Shown: positions 1 through 10,617 of the stretch, one piece after another
Position numbering within the stretch: the stretch's first letter is position 1
How the letters are laid out: every line of letters starts with the position of its first letter
Notes under the pieces: model-generated
What the model saw: the letters and a program-made list of their open reading frames with translations, nothing else
Databases searched by the model: none
What the model was told of the DNA's origin: nothing
Program-made: the position numbers and the translations under genes
From: Welwitschia mirabilis
Lineage: Eukaryota > Gnetophyta > Gnetopsida > Welwitschiales
Length of the DNA: 62,985 bases
NCBI GenBank assembly: GCA_051453625.1
Contig: JBOZIK010000001.1
Location: forward strand, 243,881,787-243,944,771
Direction: 5' to 3'

Positions 1-150
1 ACCATAGAACTTTTGGAGTTTCACATTTGGTATCAGAGCATCGAGTTTGAAGATTTTCAACTATAGAACTTTTGGACGTTTCATTTTGGTATCAGAGCTA
101 ATATCTAGAAGGAGAATCGAATTTTTCAACTGTAGAATTTTAGGACATTA
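1..150 (+). other. LTR end and tandemly repeated Met-tRNA primer-binding site (element H)
   Basis: TGGTATCAGAGC, the standard plant retrotransposon primer site complementary to the 3' end of initiator tRNA-Met, occurs at 28-39 and again at 87-98. Each copy sits in a leader unit containing ATAGAACTTTTGGA and a TTTCA-type LTR end, and a third partial unit starts near 127. The first copy follows TTTCACA, which looks like the CA end of an LTR. I infer a + strand Ty3/gypsy or copia element whose 5' LTR lies left of the window. The primer-site match is seen directly; the element class is not decided. Confidence 0.6.
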
Positions 151-1338
151 CAAAAAATGCCTTAGATACTTTTCAAGGATTTTAGGACATTTTTAAAACA
201 AACATTCTTTAAATCTTTATTATAATTACTTAGAGGTTTTTAGGTTATTTTTAAGAACATCTTAAAAAATGCACAAAAATGTCTTAGGAAATTTAAAAGA
301 CATCCTAAAAAGATTCACCTAATTGAGGGAAAACACCCTAGAAGATTGTTTTTAGAGAACTTATAAAAACATCCTAAAAGCCTATAAGAAAGTCATTTTT
401 TATGTAATATTTATAAATTCAATAAATGGCTACAAAAAAAATGGATTTCAGGGCATTTATTAGAAAATTCTATAAAACATCTAAAGTTAATTAAACAAAA
501 AAGGGATCTTTCATGCAAGCTCTTAGAATTTCATCTTGAGTGTAATTAACAATGCATTTAACCATTGAATTAAGGTGATAATTAATACATTATAACATGC
601 TTAACAACTATGAGTAAAGCAAGAATAAAAGAAACAAAGATAGCAAAATATCTATGAAAATCATTTTTGTACATAAAGTTATTATGTTTCTGCAAATTTG
701 GTGTTCATGCATTTGTAAGTTTCTTTTCAAATAGGGCTAATTTATGTAGCCAAGAATGTCTAATTTGTATTACCAAGAATAACTTATTTTTTTCACTCCT
801 TGTTAATCCAATTTGTCATATGTTTTAATTATTAAAAAAAAGGAATCATAGCATAATTTTATGTTCTTCATAAGAAGTTAATATAAAAGGTGGTAATCCA
901 AATAAATTAGAGTACACAGATATTAGTATCTAAAATACAATGTTAAGAATTTATAATGTTAGAAGTATAAATTTGTATAATTCCTATTCTTCTAGCTAAG
1001 AGTGGGTATGAAAATTTTTTCATAGTATTATTAGTATTAGATGCATATGTAAATATTCTAAATAAGATATACAATGCATTTTGAATATTCAATTTAATGC
1101 ATTTTATTTTATGTCTTGTATATTATCTAGAGTCTATAAATGATACATTTTAAAAAATTATTAATGATTCTAATTATTATTTTTAAATAGAGAAATTCAA
1201 ATCAAGATTCAAGATATTATTGAGCTAAACTATTTTTTGCAATGAAATCACTTTCAGAAATGACATAAATGAAATTTTCTTTTATTCTCTAAATTAGTGC
1301 AATTATATTAGGGTCCTATAAAAGATATTTTAGGTATA
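151..1338. other. Internal sequence of element H or plain intergenic DNA, no gene
   Basis: AT-rich sequence with scattered stops in all frames. The first 400 bases keep repeating AGGACATT / AAACATCCTAAAA-like phrases typical of a decayed leader. I see no recognisable domain. It ends at the insertion point of element A, whose left target-site copy is GTATA at 1334-1338. Confidence 0.4.
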
Positions 1339-2562
1339 TGTTGCAATACCAATTTGTAGGATTTTAATGGATTAGAATGGACACTTTTGTAGGAACTTTA
1401 TATACGTTAAGATGTAATTCTAATGATTATGAAAAGTTGATGGGATGATCACTAAAAAATGTATTTCTTGGCATATTTGGAGGCATATCAGAATTATTAT
1501 AATATTTCTTGCTTTGAAGAAAATGTTAATAATGCAAAAGACTAATTTTCCTTAGTCTAGAAAACTAAAGTTCTTGTTATCCCCTATGTCATACCCCTGA
1601 GAGTGAGGACTATAGTACTACTGATATGGACTAAAGTTACAGAGTTAACTGTAGGGCTTGAAGATGATGTATCACCTCTTATTGTAGAGTATCATCTTCA
1701 TGATAGTTAAGATGATAATTATTTTGTATGAATAGAGAAAATTATCTTTGTAATGGAACCATGTGGCCCATGTGCATTACTAGGGTTTCTTCTTTGAATT
1801 TAAGGGTTTGGCTTTTAGAAATTCAATGTAAAACTATAAATACTTGCATTTACCTTTCCTACCATTTTGATTTATTGTACTGAATATTCTTATGATGGAA
1901 TATTAAAGGATAAGAGGTTCATTCATTAGCTACAGAAAGAAGATTTTCTTCATATTGGGATAAGGATCCTCCATTAAGATGCTACTATTTTATTGTAAAT
2001 GAATCTTAAGTTGATGATTAATTTAAGAACTCTTTTCAGTCTTATTGTATAAATATCCCTTATGATTTAAGTTGATTATGATTAGTGACAACTTCATAGT
2101 TTATTTAGATCATAAGGACAACCTTTCTTAAGTTTGACATTGTTAGTGTATATCTTGCATTGCATTTCATTTTATTCTATTTTCATATTTGCATTTATTC
2201 ATATTCTATTTGACATATCTTATAGGTTAGGTTGGTTAGAGATAAGTGATAAAATCTTCCTAATTCATCTAAGGGCTAATCTTAGTGACAGGAAGATTAA
2301 TAATCAAATATATTTATCATTCATCCATTTTTATTTCATCATCATTCATCTTGAATTACATTTGCATTATTTTTTAATTTTTATTTACTAAAGGAAAAAT
2401 ACTAAAATAATTTGTAAAATCAATTCTCTAACTTCTATCCTAGTGCCTTCAATGGATTGTAATATTTGGATTAACTGTTATCTATAGTAGTATGTGTTTT
2501 TATACAAGAATTATGATTTACAACTTTGCTTAAGGACTTAAAGATTACACAAATTCACAACA
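1339..2562 (+). repeat. 5' LTR of element A
   Basis: Pairs with 18340-19535, sharing for example TGGGATGATCACTAAAA near the start and the stretch around ATTATGATTTACAA near the end. A TATA box CTATAAATACT lies at 1834-1844, so U3 is about 500 bases. Two copies of the family palindrome lie at 1577-1618 and about 1665-1715. A short open frame at 2134-2391 lies wholly inside the LTR and is not a gene. Confidence 0.9.
1834..1844 (+). promoter_or_regulatory. TATA box of the element A 5' LTR
   Basis: CTATAAATACT sits about 495 bases into the LTR, where a plant LTR promoter is expected. The equivalent place in the 3' LTR (about 18790-18806) reads CTAAAAATACC and has lost the TATA core. Elements C and D keep equivalent boxes. 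Confidence 0.6.
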
Positions 2563-3057
2563 GAGCATTTTAACACTATTGTCGACGAAGGCTATAAAGA
2601 GATTGTCACTATCTCGATAAGTGTCTTAGATTTCAATTTAGGTTATTTATTTGAAAGAGTAATGTATTTTTATTTTGGTTTAGTAGGTTTATTTTGGTAA
2701 TTTTTGTTTTTTATAGCTTTAAAAAATCATTATCATTCCCTTCATTATCCACACGATACAAAAAATGATAGTCACAAATTTTTTAATATACTTTTCTTTT
2801 TGTAAAATTTTCTTTCTTTTTCATAGTAGTGATATAATACTATTACCCTCTGTTTCATCCCTAAGACAAGATGCACAATAACCTATTTTTTTAGTTACAA
2901 TAATTTTTCTCTAATTTTAGAAAGTCTCTATTATTGTGATCATCATTCTTCTTATTGTTTCCATAACTAGGTGAATAATTATTAGTTGTTTTTTTTAGTT
3001 TTTATTTTCTATCTAAAGTATGCAAGGACATTGCATATTTTGTTAAAAGGACAAAAT
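2563..3057 (+). other. Primer-binding site and leader of element A
   Basis: Directly after the LTR, the segment ending ATTGTCGACGAAGG (to about 2591) aligns with TTGGCGCCATTGTCGAG in element D, the Asp-tRNA primer site, but its first half is decayed. The leader carries one family palindrome at 2731-2773. It is cut at 3057 by copia K and resumes at about 10618. Confidence 0.6.
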
Positions 3058-4442
3058 TGATAGAATCAAGAATCCTAGAGGAGGAGTGAATAGGCACTTT
3101 AAAAAATTATCTAAACAAACTTATGATATAATAAAAACTTTCTCAAAATAAGTTGTTAATAAATTCATGTATACAAAGAAAAACTTAAAGTATTTAAAGT
3201 AATAAAACTAATAAAAATCATAAAGTACTAATTAGATGCATGCAAGATTTATAGTGGTTAAGAAAACCCCTACTCCAGTCTTGACAATCAGCTTATCACC
3301 AAGCCTAATTTAGATCTTTGTTAACTCTTTTAGGTATTGCAAGTTCACCTGTAATCTTTACACATAGATTTTTTCCTGGCTAAGTCTCAACCTTTAGAGA
3401 ATGTAATAGTGATGATAATAATGCCTTGATGCATAAATATCACTTGTTCTTCAGTATAATGATTGTAATGGTTCTCTTATCCTATAGATAATACCATAAT
3501 GAAGTACAAGATCTAATCTTAAATGTAAAGATACAACAAATGATGGAACGTCCTTGGTCAAGAGTACAATGCCAAGAGGCAACAGTAAATATCACAAGAT
3601 TTAGTCCTTTGATCAAGAGTAAAAAAGCCTTTCTAGTCATCTCTCTCTTAGCTATTTATATTGCAAGGCTTTTAGGGTTTATTAAAAGTAAAAATGCTCT
3701 TCCAATGGCTCTAAACGACTATAAAACGAATACCTAATGGATACATAATAGATAAAAAATTTCATTTTCATTCTAGCCAATCGATCCCTCAGAAGTCTAG
3801 TCGATACCTCTTAATATCATAACTTACACAGGTCAGCTGAGTGAACTTTTTAATTACCCTATTTTCATATTACTTCATATCCAATCAATCCCTTAGGATC
3901 TAGTCAAACTAAGCTGGTCATCTAAAAATCTATCTAGTTGTCTGTTAATCCTGATAAAAGTTCATTCCAATTTCTTGCATTAGGTTCATTCGACCTTTCA
4001 GGTGTCCAGTCGATTTATTAATGGTCAACTCAAGGAAATTAGTTGCACAGTGCTTAGGTCTGGTCAATACTTTAAAGGTCTAGTCAACTTCTTGATAATT
4101 AGTTTAGGAGCATTATTCTCATGTTTATAGATTCAGTCGATCCCTTCATAGATCTAATCAATCCCTTAACATTTAATTCAAGGATATTGGCTCTCAGGTT
4201 TATAGGTCCAGTTGATCCCTTAGAAATTTAATTTATCCCTCTGAATATAGTTTAATTCTGAGATGCTTTAGATGTAGTTGACCCCTTGAAAGTCTAGTTA
4301 TCCCTAAAAATGGTATGTAAACTTGACAGGTTTTTAGTAATTAGAAATTAACATTCATGGCTTTAGCATCTAATCTAAAAGTCATTAATATTTTCTACAC
4401 AAGATACACAAAATTTGCTACATAGAAAACATTATTTTAACA
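3058..4442 (-). repeat. 3' LTR of element K
   Basis: Read on the + strand it starts TGATAGAATCAAGAATCC and ends TTTTAACA; on its own strand it starts TGTTAAAA and ends CTATCA. It pairs with 9206-10617. About 3776-4310 is dense in TCGA-centred phrases such as TCTAGTCGATACCTC and GTCCAGTCGATTTATT. The open frame at 3540-3737 lies inside the LTR and is not a gene. Confidence 0.9.
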
Positions 4443-4446
4443 TCAA

Positions 4447-4458
4447 TCTCCCCTTTTG
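4447..4458 (-). other. Polypurine tract of element K
   Basis: On the minus strand CAAAAGGGGAGA lies a few bases upstream of the 3' LTR start, where plus-strand DNA synthesis is primed. AAAAGGGGGAGAT-type tracts are usual for SIRE-like elements. A second similar stretch (minus AAAAGAGGGAGAA) lies at about 4862-4874. Confidence 0.75.
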
Positions 4459-5060
4459 ACATTGATGGTAAATAATACTTACTTGTNNNNNNNNNNATAT
4501 TTAAAATTGAGAAAACTCCCACTCAAGAAATGTCTATTATTCTTTGCAAAAATATTAATTCTTTCAAAAATTAATTGAAGACATTTTGATAAGTCTAATT
4601 TTGTGCTAAAATAAAAACAATTTAAGATGCACATTTAGAGAGTTAAGAAAATAATATTTATGAGAAGCACATTTTGATTATATAATATGCATCACTTTGA
4701 TCATTGATAATTTAATGTTTATTGTAAATATAGGATAAACATCATTTAGAACCTTAAGTTTTAACATAAAAAGTTTTAAGCTCATATGGATCTTTGAATT
4801 ACACTAAAAATATTTGAAACATAAATTGAAAGTATAAAACACAAAGAGACACACAACTAATTCTCCCTCTTTTGACATCAATGATAAAGAAGAGAATAAA
4901 AGCACATAAGCAAAAACATAATAAAATAAAAAGATTAAAATAAATAATGTAATTTCTATTCTACAACTATCTTTCATTCTACACTGCCATCTTCTATTGA
5001 AGTGGCCCCGACTAGCTCTAGTCCACTGAATTATGGATCCAATAAGTTATCTTGTAATCA
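4459..5060 (-). other. 3' untranslated part of element K
   Basis: No coding similarity seen between the RNase H end and the polypurine tract. It holds a 10-N gap (4487-4496) and, near 4859-4890, a repeat of the tract and of the GACATCAATGATAAA sequence beside it. Confidence 0.5.
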
Positions 5061-6700
5061 GTTATAGAATGATGAAATAACCCCCAGTTCATTTTTGAGA
5101 TGAAGAAAAGTATAAAAATTCAGGGATTTAGTAAAAATATCTTCCAGTTATTGATTTGTACTCATAAAGTTCATAGAGATATGTTCTTTTTCTATTTGAT
5201 CTATTACAAAATGATGCATACCTTAATATATTTGGTTCTTGAGTACTGAATAGTATTTTTAGATATGTTTATAGCACTAGTCTTGTCACAAAAAATAGGG
5301 ACTTATTTAAAATTAACACCAAAATCCTTTAGAAGTTTTTTCATCTACAAAAGATGAGTACAAGAACTACCTTCTATGATATATTCTACTTTTTGTGTTG
5401 AGAGAGAGATGGAGTTTTATCTCTTACTTGTCCATCCTACTAAGCATAAACCTGATAGAAAACAATTTCCACTTGTGCTCTTTCTATCATTTTTATAACT
5501 GGCCCAATCCACATCACTAAAACTTATAAGCTTGAAAGATGTCATTGTAGGATATCACAATTCATAATTACATGTGTCTTTTATGTACTTGATTATTTTT
5601 TTTACTGCTTGCAGATGTGATTCTTTTGGTTGGAAATGATAACTTTTATAGACTCCAATGCTAAACATAATATCTAGTATACTTGTAGTCAAATAAAGTA
5701 AAATTCTAATCATACTTCTATAAAGTTTTTGATCCACTGAATTACCATTTTCATCCAAACTTATTTTACATGATGTAGACACAGGAGTGTCAGTTGTTTT
5801 TGCATTTTCTAATTCAAAGAAATTGACTAAATCTCTTGCATATTTGGATTGAGAATAAATATTCCATCTTTTGATTGCTTGATTTGTAGTTCAAGAAATA
5901 TTTTTACATCACTAAGAATACTCATTTCAAAGTGAATTATCATAGTAGTTGCAAATTCCTTTGACAACTTTTCATTTGAAGCATCAAATATAATATCATC
6001 TACATAGATTTGTATATAACAAAATCCTTTCTCAAATTCTTTACAAATAAGGTTTTGTTCATAGTTCTGTGAATATATACATTTTCATTTATAAAATTTA
6101 CTAGCTTCTCATAGCAAGCACTTGGAGCTTGTTTTAATTCATATAATGCTTTCTTAAATCTATACACATCATTAGTTTTATGTAAATTAGTAAAATATTA
6201 TGATTAACATAAACTTTTTTATTTAAAGTACCATTTATAGAAGCACTCTTCACATTCATTTCATAAACTTTGAAATTTCTAAAGGCTACAAAAAATAAAA
6301 ACATTCTAATGCTATCTAGCCTTGAAACAAGAGCAAAATTATTGCCTACATCAATGCCTTCTATCTGATTGTAGCCTCGTGCTACTAATCTTGCATTGTT
6401 TTTAATATAATTGTTGTCTTCATCACATTTGTTTTTAAAAATTCACATAGTTCTAATGATATTTTTATATGTTGGCCTTTCTACAAGCTTCCAAACATCA
6501 TTCCTCTTGAATTATTCTAGCTCATCTTACATTACCATCATCTATACCTCATGAATTTCAGCTTATTCAAATTTGTTGGATTCTATTTTTGAAAGATAAC
6601 AAATTTAAACATATAAATTCTTTATAGAATCTCTTATCTTTAATTTTTAACTAACTTTTCTAATAATAGATTTTAAAGAATGACCTTTTAATAATTGAGG
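5060..6700 (-). pseudogene. Element K reverse transcriptase and RNase H remnant
   Basis: This is the C-terminal part of a copia Pol polyprotein, which copies element RNA into DNA and degrades the RNA strand. On the minus strand the RT active site reads YVDDII at about 5990-6007 and is intact. Downstream, an open stretch (5555-5782) carries SVDQKLYRSMIRILLYLT and FQPKESHLQAVKKIIKYI, the usual RT/RNase H linker wording. RNase H continues with FSDVDWA at 5501-5521, DRKSTSG, SLSTQKVEYI and DIFTKSL near the end, so at least two catalytic acids remain. Stops and frameshifts break it into pieces, so no functional enzyme is expected. Assignment to SIRE/Maximus is from remembered family wording. Confidence 0.88.
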
Positions 6701-8250
6701 CTTTTTCCGTGTACCTTCTTTTGAAACAGCTTTATTACTTTTAGTAGTTACTTCATTAGTTGTGGGATACTTGTAGTTATGACTTCCTCTTCATTTGAGC
6801 AATTTGGTCTTATATAAATTTCATAAATTTGCACATTTATTAACTCTTCTACTATTAAACTTCTCTCGTTAAAAACTTGATAAGCTCTACTTTTAGTTGA
6901 GTAGCCTAGAAAAATAGATTCATCTACTTAAAAGTTAAATTTGCTTAAATGTTCTTTATCTTTTAGTACATTGTATTTACTTCTAAAGACTTTAAAATAT
7001 GAAACATTAGGTTTTCTTTCTTTCCATAACTGATATGGCATTTTATCTATATCAGGTCTAAGATATGCTTTATTAATAATATAGCATGTTGTACTAGCTA
7101 CCTCAATCCAAAATGATTTACGTACCTATTGTGAGGGTCTAAAAGTTACATTATTGAAAAATCTTCCTACTTAATTGCTCTCATACCAAAATGTAACGAT
7201 CTAAATTTTTACAGTTACAAAACTTTAAAATGTAGATNNNNNNNNNNNNNNNNNNNNNNNNNNNNNNNNNNNNNNNNNNNNNNNNNNNNNNNNNNNNNNN
7301 NNNNNNNNNNNNNNNNNNNNNNNNNNNNNNNNNNNNNAATTCAATATTTTTCAAATATTTCATTAAACATAAACTTGCAAATTTATAAGAAAAGCAAAAA
7401 TGTGAACGTGACACCTATTTATCATTTAGCATGGTTCATGCCATTTCTTAGAGGACTCTGTTCTTTATTTCAGCTATACCATTTTGTTGTGATATCTTTA
7501 GAGCTTAAAATTAATGATCAATTCCATTATCAATGTAATATTTCTCAAAGATATGATTCTCAAATTCACCACCATAATCACTTCTTATTTTCTTTATGAT
7601 ATACCCTTTTTTATTTTTGAATCTTTTTGCATATTTCAATCTAATTTTTGTAAGCTTTAGACTTGTTTGATAGGAAAGCTACCTAAGTATATCTAGAGAA
7701 GTCATAAACCATGGTAAGAAAATAGTGTTTACTACCTAAACTTTGCATTTGAGTGGAACCTACTAGATCCATATGGATAAGCTTTAATGGCATAGTTGTG
7801 GAAGTCTGGTTTTTATTTTTATGTGACGTCCTTATTTGTTTACCCTTTTGGTATGAATCACATAAACCTTGTTTTTATATATTTATTTAAGGAATACCTT
7901 TCACAATATTTTTGTGAAAAATCATTTTTAATTGATCATAATTAACATGGTCTAATCATTTATGCCAAAGCTCTTCTTAAATTATATTTAAAAAATAACA
8001 TGGAGAAAATGATTGATCTATGCTATACACGTTATTACATCATTAGATTTTCCATGCAAGATTTCACATTTTTTATTATCAAAAAATACCTTATAACCTT
8101 TGTTACAAATTTTACTAATACTTAATAAATTATGATTTAAACCATTTACATATAAAACTTCATTAATTCTGGGAAGGTTACCTCCATCATTGCTTCCAAT
8201 GACTTCTATTTTTGCTCTTCTATTATCACCAAAAATTACTTCTTCTCTAT
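6700..8250 (-). pseudogene. Element K integrase remnant
   Basis: Integrase inserts the cDNA into the host genome. On the minus strand the zinc-binding pre-integrase domain is seen near 7925-7975 (ELWHK, DHVNYDQLK), followed by KQGLCDSYQKGKQ, then the core with LIHMDLVGSTQMQSLG and FLTMVYDFSRYT around 7680-7800, and a decayed PQQNGVVER block near 7445-7495. A 100-N gap (7238-7337) interrupts the core. The C-terminal part (about 6850-7120) keeps YELWKG-like and YSTKSRAYR-like wording. The Asp of DLVG is visible, but the whole catalytic triad cannot be checked. Stops and frameshifts are present. Confidence 0.85.
7238..7337. other. 100-N assembly gap inside K integrase
   Basis: Exactly 100 N. 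The flanks are not duplicated, so real sequence may be missing. The open frame reported across it is an artefact. Confidence 0.95.
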
Positions 8251-9180
8251 CAAAGTTGGTTAATTACTTAAATCCAAATTTATCTCCCATCATATGCCTT
8301 GAATACTCACTATCCAGATGCCAACTACTACTATTCAAAACCTTGAAAGCTATCTGAATTAAAAGACTTTTAAGATCATTAGCTTTCATCCACTTAGTCT
8401 TTTTAGACTTATGTGGTATACCTCCTTTTGGAATGAATTTAAAAGGAAAACTACTAATTGAGTTTGAGAATAACATTAACTTTCTAGCCTTGCACAAAAG
8501 GTTTGAATGTCTAATTTTTCCACAACAATGACAAGTAACTTGGGAGAAAAACTTACTTTATCATGTCACTTGATTTTACTACTTTTAAAGTTTTTGAGAG
8601 ATGAACCCAATACCTAACTTATCACTAACAGGTTTTTGAACTCTAAGAATTTATTCTAATTTGAAAGAATCACTAGAAAATTTATTAACAAAATGAGATA
8701 AATATTTTACTTGTAAGATGAGATTAGAGTTTTTAGATTTGATCCTTTTGTATCACTATTTTATTTCCTCCTTTTCTTTAGTGAGAGACTTTACAATCTA
8801 AGTTAGTTCATTTATTCTTTTAGCCCATTTTTCACATTTCAGGTATAGTTTTTGATAAGTATCCTCTAGCTCATTTTGTTCTTCATTAATCACATCTAAA
8901 TCATCGTGCTCTAATGCATTGGGTAAATTTTGTAAAGGGGGTATAATTACCATGAAAGAAAGTCTTTTCTTTTTATTAAACTTTTGAACTGATCTATTGT
9001 CACTTTTTCATGGCTTCTTTGCATTTCCACTATTTGCAATCTATTTGAAAATATATTTACATACTATCCAAAATATACTAATAAGATTATAGGTATCGGA
9101 GAAGGGAATATTTAAAAAATCAATAGAGGGATTACTCATATTAGGGTTTTAGAGTCTAGATTGTTTAAAATATAATAATG
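8250..9180 (-). pseudogene. Element K gag, zinc knuckle and protease remnant
   Basis: Gag packages element RNA and the protease cuts the polyprotein. On the minus strand 8492-8533 encodes CHCCGKIRHSNLLC, a CX2CX4HX4C knuckle with all four ligands intact and the usual Gly before His replaced by Arg. The frame at 8264-8497 follows directly. It carries SSSWHLDSEYSRHMMGDK, the copia protease active-site region, where the expected Asp-Ser-Gly reads Asp-Ser-Glu (8306-8314), which should inactivate it. The region towards the primer site is gag too decayed to delimit. On its own the 77-codon frame could pass for a small gene, but its motif order fixes its identity. Confidence 0.85.
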
Positions 9181-9191
9181 GACTCAACTTA

Positions 9192-9203
9192 CCTCTAATA
9201 CCA
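9192..9203 (-). other. Primer-binding site of element K
   Basis: On the minus strand TGGTATTAGAGG follows the 5' LTR end (CTATCA AT) by two bases. It differs at two positions from TGGTATCAGAGC, complementary to initiator tRNA-Met, and this fixes the right-hand LTR as the 5' LTR. Confidence 0.85.
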
Positions 9204-9205
9204 AT

Positions 9206-10617
9206 TGATAGAATCAATAACCCTAGGGGAAGAGGAGGTGAATAGGTTCTTTAAAAAATTAACTAAATAAACTTACGATATAACAAAGACTTACTTAAAA
9301 TAAGTTACTAATAAATTCATTCATACAAAGAAAAACTAAAAATATTCAAAGTAATGAAACTAATAGAAAGCATAAAGTACTGATCAGATGCACACAAGAT
9401 TTATAGTGGTTCACTCTCGATGATTAGCTTATTACCAAGCCTAATTTAGATTTTTGTTAATTCTTCTAGGTATTGCAGGTTTACATATAACTTTTACACA
9501 TATATTTTTTCTAGGTTAAGTCTTAACTTTTTCAACATACTTTTTTAGGATAAGTCTTAACCTTTAGATGATGTAATAGTAATGGTAAGAATGTCTTAAT
9601 GCATAAATGTCACTTGTTCTTTGGTACAGTGATTGTAATGGAGCTATTCTCCTATAGATAATACCATAATGAAGTATAAGATCTAATTTTAAATGTATAG
9701 ATACAACAAATGATAAAATGTCCTTGGTTAGGAGTATAATTCCAAGATGCAATAATGAATATCACAAGATTTATTCCTTTGATTAAGAGTTAAAAAGTAT
9801 TTCTAGTTATCTCTCTCTTGGCTATTTATATTAGAAGGTTTTTAGGATTTATTACAACTAAAAATGCACTTCTAAATAGCTATAAATGGCTATAAAATAG
9901 ATACCTAACAGATATATAATGGATAAAAATTTCATGTCTATTCTGGTCATTCGACCCCTTAAAATTATTGTTGATCCCTCCTAGTGTTATGAGTTATATA
10001 GATCACTTGAGTGAACTTTTTGATCATTCTAGTTTCTTATGTATCCATATTTGGTCAACCTATTAGGGTCTAGTCAACCTCCATCTGGTCATCCACAAAT
10101 ATGTCCAGTCACCTATTAGACTTGATTAAAATTCATTCCAATTTCCTATATCAGGTCCAGTTGACTCATCAGATGTCTAGTTGACTCCTTAGCAATTGTC
10201 TTAAGGATATCAGATACAAAGTACTTAGATCTGGTTAGCCCTTTAAAGGTCCATTTGACCCCTTGAAAATTGGTTTAGTACTACTATTTTCATGTTCACA
10301 GATTAGGTTGACCCCCTCATAGATCTAGTGGATCTCTCAACATTCAGTTCAGGGATACTAACTCTCAGGTTCACAGGTCTGGTTAACCCCTCAAAAATCT
10401 AGTCGATCCTTCTAAATTTAGTTCAATTCTAAGAGTATGATCTAAATACGGTCGACTCCTTGAAAGTCCAGTCGAATCCTCAAGAGGGTAAGTAAACTTC
10501 ATAGGATTTCAGTGATCAAAAATTGACATTCATGGCTTCAACATTTGACTTGTAAGTATTTAACCTTTTTTGCATAAGATACATAAAATTTACTACACAT
10601 AAAACATTAGTTGGACA
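9206..10617 (-). repeat. 5' LTR of element K
   Basis: Pairs with 3058-4442 over its length, including the TCGA-centred phrases (about 9955-10475, such as GTCCAGTCGAATCC). The shared segment around GATAATACCATAATGAAGTA aligns in both. The short frame at 9564-9752 is inside the LTR and not a gene. Confidence 0.9.

Larger units (their letters stand above)
3058..10617 (-). mobile_element. Element K: complete SIRE/Maximus-like Ty1/copia retrotransposon
   Basis: LTR copies at 3058-4442 and 9206-10617 enclose, in minus-strand order, a Met-tRNA primer site, gag with zinc knuckle, protease, integrase, reverse transcriptase, RNase H and a polypurine tract. Integrase before RT is the copia order. The wording of the RT/RNase H (YRSMI, SLSTQKVEYI, a YVDDII active site) and the long LTRs match the plant SIRE/Maximus lineage. 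It lies in the leader of element A in opposite orientation. I could not define a convincing five-base target duplication: AAAAT on the left and TTAAT on the right share three bases. Stops and frameshifts run throughout, and two N-gaps (4487-4496, 7238-7337) lie inside it. Confidence 0.92.

Noticed and set aside
2134-2391. 85-codon frame as a membrane protein gene
   Set aside because: Entirely inside the 5' LTR of A; hydrophobicity follows from T-rich sequence.
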